A DNA stretch of 56,560 nucleotides from Gemmatimonadota bacterium (GTDB lineage: Bacteria; JBHIER01; G020348925), in NCBI GenBank assembly GCA_020348925.1, contig CP070758.1:1449793-1506352 (forward strand), in the 5' to 3' direction. Within the stretch, counting starts at the first letter, position 1; the number at the start of each line of letters is the position of its first letter. The position numbers were made by a program, and so were the translations under genes. The notes under the pieces were generated by a model. That model did not search any database, was not told the DNA's origin, and was given only the letters and a program-made list of their open reading frames with translations. Of this stretch, positions 34,215 to 46,700 are shown piece by piece.

Positions 34215-37200
34215 GTGAAAAAAATACTACCCACAATCGTCGCTTTTGTTGTCACAACAACTTTTTGTCTCACAGTACTGCGTTGTGAGGTGCGTGCCGA
34301 TATTCTTTTGCCTGAAAATCCCACCTGGCAAATGCAATCCGGGAGCTTTCCCACAGGTCTGGGCTGGGCCGATATCGATGGTGATGGCTGGCTCGATCTT
34401 GTTGTCACCAACGGACTTGATGTTTTCGACGACCATAATGTGGTCTATTTTAACAATCACGGTGAACTGCCGGACTCACCGGGATGGATTTCCGACAACG
34501 TCATGCCGGGGGACTGTATTTACCTCGGCGACCTCGATAATGACGGTGATCCTGACCTGACCGTCGCCAGCCTGGGCATCACGAACAACGGCAGCCTTAC
34601 TCGGGAACACCGCTTTATCTATTACAATAACGACGGTCTCTCCCTTTCACCGGACTGGATGACGCCTCTGGGCAACTCGTTCTCATGCACAGGGGGTGAT
34701 CCTGATGGAGATGGCGATATTGATATCGTCTTCGGACAGGGTGACTACGCGACAGCAAATTTACAGAAATCGAGATTATATTTCAACAATGGTGGTCTCT
34801 TCGACACGCTTTCCTTCTGGGAGACGGATTTCCCCTATTACGCCGATGAAGTCGTTTTTGGGGACGTCGACAACGACGGCGATCTCGACCTCATCCTCGG
34901 TAATGAGCGCACGGTGGACAACCTCGGCATACCCGGCATAGTTCTCTTTTATAATCACAACGGAACGCTCGAGACGACCCCGTCGTGGCATACGAATGCA
35001 ATTGTCGGGGGTCGGCAGATGGATTTTGGTGACGTCGATGGGGACGGATACCTGGATCTTGCGGTGGCCGAGCCCACGGGAAGTTATCGCCTCTTCAGGA
35101 ATCGCAACGGAACTCTGGACACCACACCCTCATGGACTGCCGAAGCAAACGAAGCCTCCGCCGTTTCCTGGGGCGACGCGGATGGTGACGGCGATCTCGA
35201 TCTGGCCGCCGGCGCCTGGTTTTCACCCTTCGGTATTTTCGAAAATATCGAAGGGGCGCTGACGGACACCTTCGTGTGGTCCTACAGCGGATCCGCAGTC
35301 CAGCAATTCGCCTGGGGAGATGTTGATGGTGACTATCTCCCCGATACCCTTCAGGTCATCGTTACCGACGGGACCAAAAAATTGTTCTATCTCGACAGAA
35401 GAAATCTTCACGAGATATCCTCGGTCGCATTGAACGGGACACCTCTGGATCTCGACCAGTACTGTTACGACCTCATTCAGGGTTGGGTATCCCTGGGTAT
35501 CCTCCCGCAAGCCGGAGAGACGCTCACCATAGGCTACACGTATTCAAAGGATCTTGACCTGGCCGTAACCGATTGGGAACGAGTCAGAGTCTTTGAGAAT
35601 TTGGTGTTTTCCACTGATTTCGTGGCCGAACCACTGACAGGTCACAGGCCTCTGTCCGTGCAGTTTACGAACCGATCGCAGACACTGTTACCAGAGCATA
35701 TCTGGGCCTGGGACATCGACACCGACGGCACGATCGATTCCGACGAACAGCATCCGACCTGGACGTACGAGGAGCTCGGCCTCTACACCGTCAGTCTGGA
35801 GTTTTCGAGCGGCTTATACTCTGAAAGACAAATCCGTGAGGACTATATTCGTGTCTTCGACGGAGAAAGTGCCCTCCTCTTCAACAATCCCCCGTGCTAC
35901 GCCACATGTCCTGCCACACCGGATCTGGAACTCTCCGGCACATTTACCATCGAGGCCTGGATATATCCCCACGATTGGGGCATTTTTCAGACACTGGGAC
36001 TCGGGCGGGTGGTCGATAAGATGAATATTTCGCTGTACCTCGTCAATTCGTACCTCTCCCTCAACAGGCACAGTCTCGCGCTCCAGATGATCCACGACGA
36101 CGGAACCGTCAGTTATTCAAATTCGCCGGAAAATTCCCTCGCTCTCAACGAATGGCAGCACGTGGCCGTGACGTACGATGGTCAAGCGAATGTCAGCATG
36201 TATATCAACGGTGCGCAACAGACGGTCACTCACAGGACACCGCCGTCGGGCAGCATCAGAGAGAACAGAGACGAAGACGTGGTCATAGGCACTTCTCCGG
36301 ACCACGGTTGGACGTACCTCGGCCTTATCGATGAGGTTCGCATCTGGAACAGAACTCGGACTGCGGAGCAGATCCTGGCCAACATGAATTTCTCTCTGTG
36401 CGGCAACCAGCCCGACCTGGTGGGTTACTGGCAGATGAACGAGGGCAACGGCGCAATCCTTCTGGATCATTCCGGACACGAACACAACTGCAGCATCGTT
36501 AATCTCTTATGGAGAGAGGGTGCACCTCTGAGTCAATCGTCGGCCGACACTGACGAAGACGGTGTCTCCGACTGTATCGACAACTGTCCCGAAAACTACA
36601 ATCCCGGCCAGGAGGATGGTGATGAGGAAGGTGTCGGTGACCTCTGCGACAACTGTCCGGACGACGTCAATCCGGATCAGCAGGATAGCGATAACGACGG
36701 TATCGGTGACCCCTGCGACACCTGCATGGACTCCGACGGCGACGGGTACGGCGATCCCGGCTATCCAACCAATACCTGTCAGGAGGATAACTGCCCCGCG
36801 GTCTACAATCCGGACCAGGCCGAGGTCGAGAGGGGCAACATCGACTGCGGGGGAGGCATCGACGTCCTGGATGTTCTGGCCGTTGTCAATCACATTCTGG
36901 GGACAACACCTCTGATCGGCGGCCCTCTCGTTCGGGCCGACTGCAACGCCGACGGAAGTGTGGACATCCTGGACGCCCTGGGCATTGTGAACGCTATTTT
37001 GGGTACTGGCGCATGTTCCCCTGCACTCAGGCCGCTGGTCAATCCCGATGTGATCCGCTACTGCCGGTCCCTCAAAGCATACCTGTCTCCCGAGGACTTT
37101 TCTCAGTTCATGGCTCTTTTAAAATCCGAGACGGCACTACCAACTGAATACGGTTTGACCCAAAATTACCCCAATCCCTTCAACCCCGAAACCTCAATAC

Positions 37201-37421
37201 AGTACCTTATCCCGTCTACCTCACACGTCCACCTTGCTATCTTCAACATCCGAGGAGAACTGGTCAAAACCTTGATCAACGAAGACAGGGAGCCAGGCCT
37301 TTCTGTGGTCACATGGAACGGTACGGACGAGTCCGGAGTGAAGGTCAGCTCAGGCGTCTACTTTTACCGGATGGTGACGGATCGGTTCGTTGGTTCAAGG
37401 AAAATGCTGTTGTTGAAATAA
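34215..37421 (+). CDS. Secreted FG-GAP/VCBS protein with PKD, LamG, TSP3, dockerin and sorting tail
   Basis: 1068 residues from a GTG start behind AAGGAG. Signal peptide about 1-30. Residues 40-430 hold FG-GAP/VCBS beta-propeller repeats (DIDGDGWLDLVV, DLDNDGDPDLTV, DVDNDGDLDLIL and more). Then a PKD domain (about 475-555), a LamG-like lectin fold (about 555-770; [26 protein letters not shown]), thrombospondin type 3 calcium repeats (about 775-875; DGVSDCIDNCPENYNPGQ), and a dockerin whose first loop is degenerate and second intact (DCNADGSVDILD). A 45-residue linker leads to the sorting tail ([23 protein letters not shown]). No enzymatic motif is seen; it is probably adhesive or structural on the cell surface. 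Confidence 0.88.
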   Translation: MKKILPTIVAFVVTTTFCLTVLRCEVRADILLPENPTWQMQSGSFPTGLGWADIDGDGWLDLVVTNGLDVFDDHNVVYFNNHGELPDSPGWISDNVMPGDCIYLGDLDNDGDPDLTVASLGITNNGSLTREHRFIYYNNDGLSLSPDWMTPLGNSFSCTGGDPDGDGDIDIVFGQGDYATANLQKSRLYFNNGGLFDTLSFWETDFPYYADEVVFGDVDNDGDLDLILGNERTVDNLGIPGIVLFYNHNGTLETTPSWHTNAIVGGRQMDFGDVDGDGYLDLAVAEPTGSYRLFRNRNGTLDTTPSWTAEANEASAVSWGDADGDGDLDLAAGAWFSPFGIFENIEGALTDTFVWSYSGSAVQQFAWGDVDGDYLPDTLQVIVTDGTKKLFYLDRRNLHEISSVALNGTPLDLDQYCYDLIQGWVSLGILPQAGETLTIGYTYSKDLDLAVTDWERVRVFENLVFSTDFVAEPLTGHRPLSVQFTNRSQTLLPEHIWAWDIDTDGTIDSDEQHPTWTYEELGLYTVSLEFSSGLYSERQIREDYIRVFDGESALLFNNPPCYATCPATPDLELSGTFTIEAWIYPHDWGIFQTLGLGRVVDKMNISLYLVNSYLSLNRHSLALQMIHDDGTVSYSNSPENSLALNEWQHVAVTYDGQANVSMYINGAQQTVTHRTPPSGSIRENRDEDVVIGTSPDHGWTYLGLIDEVRIWNRTRTAEQILANMNFSLCGNQPDLVGYWQMNEGNGAILLDHSGHEHNCSIVNLLWREGAPLSQSSADTDEDGVSDCIDNCPENYNPGQEDGDEEGVGDLCDNCPDDVNPDQQDSDNDGIGDPCDTCMDSDGDGYGDPGYPTNTCQEDNCPAVYNPDQAEVERGNIDCGGGIDVLDVLAVVNHILGTTPLIGGPLVRADCNADGSVDILDALGIVNAILGTGACSPALRPLVNPDVIRYCRSLKAYLSPEDFSQFMALLKSETALPTEYGLTQNYPNPFNPETSIQYLIPSTSHVHLAIFNIRGELVKTLINEDREPGLSVVTWNGTDESGVKVSSGVYFYRMVTDRFVGSRKMLLLK

Positions 37422-37479
37422 AGAATCAGAATCTATTGTGGATTCGCTCTAGCGGAGTTCTTTTCCAAAAGGAGGAAGT

Positions 37480-40398
37480 ATGAGGAGACGGGTGTCGAGC
37501 GTCACGATCTTGCGTGGTATCCTTACCATGTCACTTGCGTTCGTGAGCGCCAAGGCGAACGCCGCAGAACCCTCTTTCACAGGACATACTATCGCCGAGA
37601 ATTTCGATGTCACCATGTCCGTTCAAGGCACGGATGTGGATCAGGATGGAGATATCGACGTCATTGGTGGGGCTTACGTTGACGACGGGATCAGGTGGTG
37701 GGAGAATGACGGCCACCAGAACTTCACCGAGCACATCCTCGGTGAAAACTATGGATTTGTGCGAACGGTCGAATCCGCCGACATTGACGGTGATGGTGAC
37801 GTGGATCTTCTGAATGCTGCGATTCATACCGACAGGATAACGTGGTGGGAGAACGACGGGGCTCAGCATTTTACAGAGCATCTGATCTCGGACAGTTTTC
37901 ACCACCCACATACCGTGTACGCAATAGACGTGGATGGGGACCAGGACGTCGATGTCCTCAGTGCTAACTGGGACGATGATTTCGTCTGGATGGAGAACGA
38001 CGGCAATCAGAATTTCAGCCAACACGTATTTTCCAATCGTCAACGCGGTACATGTGTCACTGCCCTCAAGGACGGCAACAACAGGGTGCATCTGTACGGT
38101 GCGCAATTTACCGAGACCGGCGGTATCCTGTGGTGGCAGAACGACGGCGCCCAGAACTTTACCGAGCATTTTTTCCCCTTTCCCTGGGCTCACTGGGTAT
38201 ACGCCACCGATATCGACGGTGACGGTGACACCGATATTCTGGGATCGGCCTGCGGCAGCGCCGTCGCCTGGTGGGAAAATGATGGACATCACAATTTCAC
38301 GATGCATATTCTCACGGACAATTTCAACTGTGCCGCCTCCGTCTATGCCGTGGATATCGACGCTGACGGAGATGCGGACATCCTCAGCGCCGGTGAAGGG
38401 GCCAACGATATTCGATGGTGGGAAAACACCGGAAGTCAGGATTTCATTGAACACTCCGTGACCGGAGGAAATTTCGGGGGCGCCAGCGGCATTCATGCCG
38501 CGGACGTGGATGGGGACGGTGACATGGATGTCTTGGGCGCTGCATACATGGACGGCAGGATCGCCTGGTGGGAGAGTCATCTCATCGGAGCCCACTTTGT
38601 GGCGCAACCGGTCACAGGCCATGCTCCCCTGGATGTTCACTTTACGGATAAGTCTTTTGTCCTGAATCCTATCACTTGGTGGCAGTGGGATTTTGACAGC
38701 GATGGCGTCATCGACGCCGAGGAACAGCATCCCTGGTACACCTATGAAGACCCAGGGACCTACACGGTAGCCCTCCACATTTCAAGCCATTCGCAGGAGT
38801 TCTCCACGATCTATGAGAATTACGTTCGGGTGTTCGACGGTGAGAGCGCTCTCGAGTTCGTCGACGCATACAGCTCCGTTTCATGTCCTGCCGCACCGTC
38901 TCTCAATCTGACGGATCAACTGACCCTCGAAGCCTGGATCAATCCCACCGGCTGGGGAGACTTTTTCACCTTCGGTCTCGGTCGCGTGCTTGACAAAAGA
39001 TACATATCCCTGCAATTGATACAGTCCTACCTCAACTATAACAGGCACAGCCTCCTCCTTCAGCTTTTTCATCAGGATGGTCCCACGAGCACCACCAACT
39101 CCCCGGATTCATCGTTAACATTGAACGAATGGCAGCACGTCGCCGTCACCTATGATGGTCTGAATGAAATTCGTATGTATATCGATGGTATTCCACAGCC
39201 CCTCACTTCCACAACATTACCATCAGGTCCCATCCTGGATAACAGCACTGAGAACCTCTATATCGGGAATGACGCATTCGGCGGTTTCAACTTCGAGGGA
39301 ACCATCGATGAGGTCCGCATCTGGAGCATCGTCCGAAGCGCAGAGGAGATCAACGCCACGATGCGTACCTGTCTGACAGGAGAGGAACCGGGGCTCGTGG
39401 CCAACTGGCGGATGAATGAGGGATGCGGTGGGACGATTACAGATTGTTCTATAAATAGACACGACGGGAGTGTGAGCGGCACCGCATGGATCCAGGGCGT
39501 ACATCTGACGCCAACAATCGTGGATGCTGATGAAGATGGGATCGTCAACTCGGAGGACAACTGTCCGTATGCATACAATGCCGGACAGGAGGATGAAGAC
39601 GGAGACGGTCTGGGTGACGTCTGCGACAATTGTCCCCACGACTTCAATCCGGATCAGGAGGATGGTGATCATGACGGGACCGGTGATCCCTGCGATACCT
39701 GCATTGATACCGATGGTGACGGGTACGGTGATCCGGGTTACCCGGCTAATACATGTGAGGAGGACAACTGCCCTGCTGCCTACAATCCGGATCAGACCGA
39801 CGTCGAGAGAGGCAACGTAGACTGTCAGGGGGCAACCGACGTGCTGGATGTATTGGCAGTTATTAATCACATATTGGCCTCAGCGCCCCTGCTTGGGGCT
39901 TCGCTTGAGCGAGCCGATTGTAACAGTGACGGGAGTGTGAATGTTCTGGATGCTCTGGGCATTATTAATGTGATTCTGGGTCTGGGTGAGTGTGCTCCAG
40001 GGACTTCCAAACCAGTGCTGACCACTGAAATGATGGAGTTTCTGAAATCGTTGGCGTCTTACCTCTCAGTCGATGACTTTGACAGATTCATGTCTCTGAT
40101 GAAAGAGGTGTCTGTTCCTGCCGCATATTATCTCTCTCAGAATTACCCCAATCCCTTTAACTCGGAGACATCCATAGACTTCAGTCTCCCCCGCATCTCC
40201 CACGTAAACCTTGCCGTTTTCAATATCAGCGGTGAACGGGTGAAGACCCTTGTATCTGAGGAACTTGATGCTGGATATCATTCGATAGTGTGGAATGGAA
40301 AAAACGAGCGAGAAGAGGAGGTGTCATCAGGAATCTATTTCTACCGGATCACTGGAAATGGTCACTCTGTAACAAAACGGATGTTACTTCTCAAGTAG
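37480..40398 (+). CDS. Secreted FG-GAP/VCBS protein, paralogue of the preceding one
   Basis: 972 residues after AAAAGGAGG, 58 bp past its neighbour. Signal peptide about 1-28. The propeller consists of repeats with the phrase WWENDG and DVDGDGDMDVLGA, a different subtype from the 34215 protein. The C-terminal half is the same cassette: PKD, LamG ([25 protein letters not shown]), TSP3 (NCPYAYNAGQEDEDGDGLGD), dockerin with second loop DCNSDGSVNVLD, linker and tail (YPNPFNSETSI, SGIYFYRI, LLLK). The two differ mostly at the N terminus, which points to domain exchange. Role unknown. Confidence 0.88.
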   Translation: MRRRVSSVTILRGILTMSLAFVSAKANAAEPSFTGHTIAENFDVTMSVQGTDVDQDGDIDVIGGAYVDDGIRWWENDGHQNFTEHILGENYGFVRTVESADIDGDGDVDLLNAAIHTDRITWWENDGAQHFTEHLISDSFHHPHTVYAIDVDGDQDVDVLSANWDDDFVWMENDGNQNFSQHVFSNRQRGTCVTALKDGNNRVHLYGAQFTETGGILWWQNDGAQNFTEHFFPFPWAHWVYATDIDGDGDTDILGSACGSAVAWWENDGHHNFTMHILTDNFNCAASVYAVDIDADGDADILSAGEGANDIRWWENTGSQDFIEHSVTGGNFGGASGIHAADVDGDGDMDVLGAAYMDGRIAWWESHLIGAHFVAQPVTGHAPLDVHFTDKSFVLNPITWWQWDFDSDGVIDAEEQHPWYTYEDPGTYTVALHISSHSQEFSTIYENYVRVFDGESALEFVDAYSSVSCPAAPSLNLTDQLTLEAWINPTGWGDFFTFGLGRVLDKRYISLQLIQSYLNYNRHSLLLQLFHQDGPTSTTNSPDSSLTLNEWQHVAVTYDGLNEIRMYIDGIPQPLTSTTLPSGPILDNSTENLYIGNDAFGGFNFEGTIDEVRIWSIVRSAEEINATMRTCLTGEEPGLVANWRMNEGCGGTITDCSINRHDGSVSGTAWIQGVHLTPTIVDADEDGIVNSEDNCPYAYNAGQEDEDGDGLGDVCDNCPHDFNPDQEDGDHDGTGDPCDTCIDTDGDGYGDPGYPANTCEEDNCPAAYNPDQTDVERGNVDCQGATDVLDVLAVINHILASAPLLGASLERADCNSDGSVNVLDALGIINVILGLGECAPGTSKPVLTTEMMEFLKSLASYLSVDDFDRFMSLMKEVSVPAAYYLSQNYPNPFNSETSIDFSLPRISHVNLAVFNISGERVKTLVSEELDAGYHSIVWNGKNEREEEVSSGIYFYRITGNGHSVTKRMLLLK

Positions 40399-40586
40399 AC
40401 CTTTATACTATAAACGGTCTGACTATTCGATCGAAGTTCTGGACCTCTTAGCAATCGTGAGTAGCATCCTTCAGAGAGCCCCGTGAAAAAAAGAATTGTA
40501 CTGTCCCTTCGTATTTTCGAAGAGATATGTGTAGCAGGTAACCGCAGGAATATGTGCATAAAGTCAGAACAGAAAGGAGGCAAAAC

Positions 40587-43500
40587 ATGAAAAACCTGGC
40601 ATTTGTTTTCTCCGTTTCGCTTTTCCTTTGTCTTATGACGGCTCCTGTTTCATGGCTGATGAAAACGGTTAGCGCCTCTTCAAGCGACTTGACGGAGAGA
40701 GAGCTGGACAATCTCATCGCCTTCACCAGGCTGATGGGCTACGTGCGCTTCTTCCATCCCAGCGACGAGGCGGCGGCGACCAACTGGGACCTGTTCTGCG
40801 TCGAAACCATGCCCACGGTGATAGACGCCTCGGATGCCGCCGACCTGGCCCAGAGGTTGGAGGATCTCTTCGCACCCATCGCCCCGTCGGTGCGGGTTTA
40901 TGTCACCGGAACGTCCCCACCGGACATGCCGGACATGATTCCAGAAGAAGAAACCGATTCATTGCGGATTATCCAGTGGCGCCACGAGGGTGTCTGGATG
41001 CCTCAAATGCTTTTCCCTGAACATGAAGCCAGTTACAGTAGCGACCGCGCTCTTGAAGCTGCCCCCAGCGGATGCATCCCTGATGGTTTTCATGATCCTG
41101 AAGATCCCTTTACTGCCGACCTGGAAGGCTCGGTCACCTGCAGCGTACCGCTGGCACTCTTTGTGAACGAACATGGGACATATCCGCCTTCCGATGTCAT
41201 CAATCCATGGACTCACGCTACCGATCCGACCGACTATTCGGGGGACGATCTGGCCACCCGTCTGGCCGGCGTGGCCATTGCCTGGACCGTCTGGCAGCAT
41301 TTCTATCCTTATTTTGATGTTGTGCAAACAGACTGGCCGGCCGCCCTCCGCCAGGCCCTCTCCTCGGCCGCAACTGATGAGAGTGAGCTGGACTTTCTCT
41401 ATACGCTCCGCCTGCTTGTGGCGGCCTTACACGATGGTCATGGACTGGTCCTCCATTCCTCAGAGCCTTTTGGAACCGCCTACACCTATAACCCTGCTTT
41501 TGTCACGGATTGGATCGATAACCGCCTCATTGTCATGTATGTCGATTCATTGAGTCTCCCTGAGATCCACCTGGGCGATGAGATTGTGACTCTCGATGGC
41601 GTGCCCATCGAGGAGGCTTTTGCCGACAGAGCGCAATATACCTGCGGGTCAACCCCCCAACACATACGTGCTCTGGTGACGCCAACGCTCTTCCTGGGCG
41701 AAATGAATACCTCTATCACTGTGGGGATTCAACCATACACTGGGGAATTTTTTTCGATGACGCTGGTCCGCGATCGGCTGTATCATTTTGATCTCCTGGA
41801 ACATGCCATGCCGCGACCGGAAAAATTCACCATGCTCGGTACGGACGTGTATTATATCGATCTGACTCGAACCGAATTCAGCGATATTGAGGATCACCTC
41901 CCGCAACTCCAAAAGGCACGGGGTATCATTTTTGACTTTCGCAGACTTTCAGGAACTATCGATGTTTCAGTTTTCCCGTATCTCCATGATACACCTGTAC
42001 TAGGTCCGCAAACGTATACCCCTCTTGTGACGCACCCGGACAGGGAAAACCTCACCTTTCTTTTCAACCAGTGGACAGCAGACCCGGCGGATGCTGAACA
42101 GTCTCTCAGCCATGTCCAAAAAGTATTTCTGACGGACGGTGAAATAATGAGTCACGGTGAAACGATCATGGGTATCATTGAACATTACCACTTGGCCGAC
42201 ATTGTCGGGGGGCCGACAGCCGGTACGAACGGGAATGTGAATCCCTTCGTTCTTCCCGGAGACTATCTCGTCGCCTGGACGGGTATGAAAGTACTCAAGC
42301 AAGATGGGTCCCAACATCACGGTGTCGGTATCCTGCCAACCCATCCCGTTTCAAGAACGATTGAAGGTGTCAGACAGGGGAAGAAGGACGAAGTTTTGGA
42401 TTATGCCATGGGCCTCATCGGTATTTTTCACGGCCTGGCCGAACCGAATACCGGCCATGGGCCCCTGACGGTCCAATTCGATATCGATCTGGCACATTTC
42501 ACCACACCCATCTCAGCCATCGATTGGGACGTGAACAACGACGGGCTGACCGATGTCCAGGGACAGGCCCCGCAATGGACGTACACACAGCCCGGTACCT
42601 ATACGGTCGGCTTGGCGGTGTCCACCGATTCTGAACGCATTGAGGTGACATATGACGACTTCATCCACGTTTTCGACGGCGAAAGCGCCCTCTTGTTTGA
42701 GGAACGGGAGAGTTCTGTCAATTTTTTCCCCGCCCCCTGGCTGAATCTCACGGACGAATTGACCGTCGAAGCCTGGATCAAACCCATCGGCTGGGGATCG
42801 TTTCCTTATCTGGGCCTGGGAAGAGTGGTGGACAAAAGGAGTATATCCCTGTACCTTGTCGAATCGTACGCTCCCTTTCATGATCACAGCCTTGTCTTGG
42901 AGCTGCACCATGAGAACGGTTCGACGAGCTCTTCGTATACGCCAGCGGAATCCATACGCCTGAACGAATGGCAGCATGTCGCGGTGACCTACGACGGACA
43001 GCGAACGGTAAAGATGTATCTCAACGGCGCAGAACAGATCATCGCCCACACCACGCCGCCCTCAGGACCTGTTCAGGACAACAGCCACGAACATCTCATC
43101 GTTGGAAATCTCCCCGATCTGACGAGAACGTTTCACGGCTTGATCGACGAAGTTCACGTGTGGAATACTGCTCGAAGCGGCGAAGAGATCCGGGAGGACA
43201 TGAATTCGTATCTGGCCGGAACAGAACCGGGTCTGGCCGGTTGCTGGTCGATGAACGAGGGAGTCGGTGATACGATCTTCGACACGTCTCACAACGGATC
43301 CGACGGTCACGTCAGCGGCGCACTGTGGCGACAGGGGATACGATTTCACCCCGAATCCTTCGATACGGACGAGGACGGTATTGTGAACTGGGATGACAAC
43401 TGTCCCTGCATCTTCAATCCTGACCAGAATGACAATGATAGCGACGGCCTGGGGGATGCCTGCGAATCACTCCGGGGCGATGTGGACGGCAGCTGCTCTA

Positions 43501-43700
43501 TCGATATTTTGGACGTTGTGAAACTGGTCAACATCATTCTGGCTCAACTGGATCCAACCGATTACGAGCGCGCGGCCGGGGATTGTGACCGGAACGGTGT
43601 ATTAAATATCCTCGACGCCGTATGCATCGTAAACCTCGTACTGGGTATTGGTGAACGTCCGACCCAGGGGGGTGTAAACCCATACGGAAAGACGAAGTGA
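40587..43700 (+). CDS. Secreted S41-family peptidase with PKD, LamG, TSP3 and dockerin; tail lost
   Basis: 1037 residues. The ATG at 40587 follows AAAGGAGG; an upstream in-frame ATG is ignored. After the signal peptide comes a helical N domain ([21 protein letters not shown]), a PDZ-like region, and an S41 (C-terminal processing/tricorn-core) domain with probable nucleophile S522 in MSHGETIMG and [13 protein letters not shown], LamG, one TSP3 repeat and a dockerin follow ([24 protein letters not shown]). The chain ends a few residues later. In the -1 frame at a six-G run (43667-43672) the sequence continues as [11 protein letters not shown], matching the next gene's linker, then stops at 43724. 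Loss of the sorting tail by frameshift and deletion is therefore likely. Confidence 0.85.
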   Translation: MKNLAFVFSVSLFLCLMTAPVSWLMKTVSASSSDLTERELDNLIAFTRLMGYVRFFHPSDEAAATNWDLFCVETMPTVIDASDAADLAQRLEDLFAPIAPSVRVYVTGTSPPDMPDMIPEEETDSLRIIQWRHEGVWMPQMLFPEHEASYSSDRALEAAPSGCIPDGFHDPEDPFTADLEGSVTCSVPLALFVNEHGTYPPSDVINPWTHATDPTDYSGDDLATRLAGVAIAWTVWQHFYPYFDVVQTDWPAALRQALSSAATDESELDFLYTLRLLVAALHDGHGLVLHSSEPFGTAYTYNPAFVTDWIDNRLIVMYVDSLSLPEIHLGDEIVTLDGVPIEEAFADRAQYTCGSTPQHIRALVTPTLFLGEMNTSITVGIQPYTGEFFSMTLVRDRLYHFDLLEHAMPRPEKFTMLGTDVYYIDLTRTEFSDIEDHLPQLQKARGIIFDFRRLSGTIDVSVFPYLHDTPVLGPQTYTPLVTHPDRENLTFLFNQWTADPADAEQSLSHVQKVFLTDGEIMSHGETIMGIIEHYHLADIVGGPTAGTNGNVNPFVLPGDYLVAWTGMKVLKQDGSQHHGVGILPTHPVSRTIEGVRQGKKDEVLDYAMGLIGIFHGLAEPNTGHGPLTVQFDIDLAHFTTPISAIDWDVNNDGLTDVQGQAPQWTYTQPGTYTVGLAVSTDSERIEVTYDDFIHVFDGESALLFEERESSVNFFPAPWLNLTDELTVEAWIKPIGWGSFPYLGLGRVVDKRSISLYLVESYAPFHDHSLVLELHHENGSTSSSYTPAESIRLNEWQHVAVTYDGQRTVKMYLNGAEQIIAHTTPPSGPVQDNSHEHLIVGNLPDLTRTFHGLIDEVHVWNTARSGEEIREDMNSYLAGTEPGLAGCWSMNEGVGDTIFDTSHNGSDGHVSGALWRQGIRFHPESFDTDEDGIVNWDDNCPCIFNPDQNDNDSDGLGDACESLRGDVDGSCSIDILDVVKLVNIILAQLDPTDYERAAGDCDRNGVLNILDAVCIVNLVLGIGERPTQGGVNPYGKTK

Positions 43701-43767
43701 TGGGTACCTGTATGGAGAGGCTATGAAAACTTTCGTGAATTGCTTCACTTTCAAAAAGGAGGTCATC

Positions 43768-46700
43768 ATGAAAGTCTCTCGTTTTTGTTTTTCGATGTTC
43801 ACGCTTCTCACAACCTTCATGCTGTGTTACCGAGCCGAAGCTCAATGGCCGGGTGAATTTTCCTGGCAGGACTCCCAGTATCCTGATGAAAGTATTGTGC
43901 AACATAAGCCTCAAGCGAATACAGTATATTCCTCAACGAATTCTGAAAGTCTCACCGAACTTGAGCTGGACAATCTCATCGCCTTCACCAGACTCATGGG
44001 CTATGTTCGATTCTTTCATCCCAGTGACGAAGTGGCCGTCACAAACTGGGACGAGCTCTGTCTTCAGGCCGTTCCGATCGTCAGAGGTGCCCTCGATCCA
44101 ACGGATTTAGCTCTGAAGCTGCAGTCGTACTTTGCACCGATCGCCCCCTCGGTTCGTGTATATCCCACGGCAACCGATCCCGCAGATATCCCAACCATGA
44201 TCCCGCCGAGCGGGAACGATTCATTATATATCACCCAGTGGTACCACGAGAGTGTCGGGTTCGACTACGCCCATTCATGGTTTTTGCAGCATGGTATTCC
44301 ACCGGAGAGTTCGTGCATAAGCCAACGTATCTCGGAGCGGCTGTTCCATGCCTCAGTGCCTCAGGGCTTTCACGATCCTGAGACGCCCTTCGTGAGAGAC
44401 CTGGAGGGATCGGTGACGTGCATGGTTCCTCTATCGCTTTTCGGCACCAGGGAGGGGACCTTCCCCCCCTCAACCCTGCCTCATCCCTGGACGACAATGA
44501 CCGATCCTTTTGATTACTCGGGGAACGACCAGGCCGTGCGACTGGCATGCGTATCGATCGTCTGGAATGTGTTTCAACACTTCTTTCCGTATTTCGACGT
44601 TATTGAAACCGATTGGCACCAGGTACTCCGAGAGACATTAGCCAGGGCTGCAGTTGATGCAAATGAGCGGGATTTTGCAAACACACTCCGTCTTCTCCTC
44701 GTTCCTCTCGAGGATGGACATGGTACTGTATTACAACAAGATATGATGACGGGGGGAATGTTTTCGCCTCGTCTTAAAGTGAATTGGATCGAGGATCAGC
44801 TCGTCGTAACGTTTGTCGATACGACCATCGTGCCCAGGATACGACTGGGGGATGTCATTGTCGCTATCTATGGGGTATCAGCGAGGCAGGTTGTGGAAGA
44901 AAAAGAGAAATATATATCGGGATCGCCCCAGCGGAGACGTCTCATGGCCACAGAGAGAATCTTAACCGGTGATCCGAATACGTCCGTTACCCTGGATGTC
45001 CTGTCCTTTTCAGGTGAATCATTTACAATTACGCTGAGGCGTGATCAATATTACACTCATCTTGATGGATTCGAGGAACCGCGGCCGGATAAGTTTGACG
45101 TGCTCGGCGATAACTTCCATTATATTGATATGACACGAATTTCCACGATGGAAGAATACGAGGAACGGTTTCCTAAACTACAAAATGCGGATGGTCTGAT
45201 TTTCGATCTGCGGGGATCTCCGGGTGGACCGTTCATCATCGGTCATCTCATAGACAAACCAGCCCACTGGTCACCAATGTATATACCCGCAGTCACGTAC
45301 CCGGATCGCGAGAATTTTTCATTTCTCTGCACATCCTGTGGATGGGTTGTGCCTCCCGAATATACGCTGAGTAAAATAAAGAAGGTGTTTCTGACAAATG
45401 CGGGTGCAATGAGTTATGGTGAGACAAATATGGAAATCATTGCCTCCAATCGGATAGCTGAAATTGTTGGGGAGCCAACGGCCGGTACGAATGGCCTAGC
45501 AAATCGTCATTATCTGATAGGCGGTTATTATATTTTGTGGACATGTATAAAAGTGCTCAAGGGTGATGGCAGCCAACTCTACGGTATAGGCGTCACACCG
45601 ACACATCCGGTGTCACGTACCATTGAAGGTGTGGCCCATGGACGGGACGAAGTCCTTGAATATGCGATGGACCTGTTGGGGGTGCATGCTGTTAGCGCTG
45701 TACCCAACACAGGTCATGCGCCATTGACCGTTCAATTGACCTTTGATCCCTCGCATCTCATCATGCCGGTTTCCTCGTTACGCTGGGATTTTGAGAATGA
45801 CGGTACCACCGATTCCCGTGAGCAGCAGACGGAGTGGACGTACGAGCAACCCGGAGACTACACTATATGTTTAGGTGTAGAAGGGAGTAACAGCTTCGAT
45901 ACGTTAATGTACAAGGACTTTATCCGCGTCTTCGATGGTGAAAGCGCTTTGCTGTTTGATGGGAAACAGAGCCTCGTCTCATGTCCCGCTGCACCATCTT
46001 TGAATGTGACCGATGCGTTGACAATAGAGGCGTGGATCAACCCCCAGGGGTGGGGAGAATTTCCTCATCTTGGTTTGGGTAGAGTCGTGGACAAAGGGAG
46101 CATATCCCTGTACCTCGTCGAGTTCTACGCTCCATTTCATGATCACAGTCTTGTCATGGAGCTGCACCATGAGAACGGTATGACGAGTTCTTCCTACACG
46201 CCAGCGGAATCCATTCACCTGAACGAATGGCAGTATCTTGCAGTCAGCTATGACGGTGAGCATAGTATAAAAATGTATATCAACGGCGCTGAACAGGTCC
46301 TCACCCACACAGGGACGCCCTCAGGACCTGTTCAGGACAACAGCAATATTAATCTGATTTTCGGAAATCTCCCCGATCTGACCGGGACGTTTCACGGCCT
46401 CATCGATGATGTACGGTTGTGGAATACTGTCCGAACCGGAGAAGAGATCCGGGAAAACATGAATTCGTATCTGGCCGGAACAGAACCGGATCTGGTGGGG
46501 TACTGGCCGATGAATGAAGGAAACGGGGATACGATCTTTGACAGCTCCGATAAAGGATCCGATGGTCACATCAGCGGTGCCCTGTGGCGACAGGGGAGGC
46601 AATTTCACCCCGAATCCTTCGACACGGACGAGGACGGTATTGTGGACTGGGATGACAACTGTCCCTGCATCTCCAATCCCGATCAGAAGGACTCAGATGA

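Noticed and set aside
37531-38778. A 415-residue minus-strand open frame opposite the second VCBS gene
   Set aside because: It mirrors the periodic coding repeats of the plus strand; no start signal or family resemblance. Similar long shadows occur opposite the other giant genes.
34690-40000. CRISPR or DNA satellite array suggested by periodic sequence
   Set aside because: The periodicity is that of protein repeats (DxDxDGxxD calcium motifs) with diverged codons, not identical DNA repeats with spacers.
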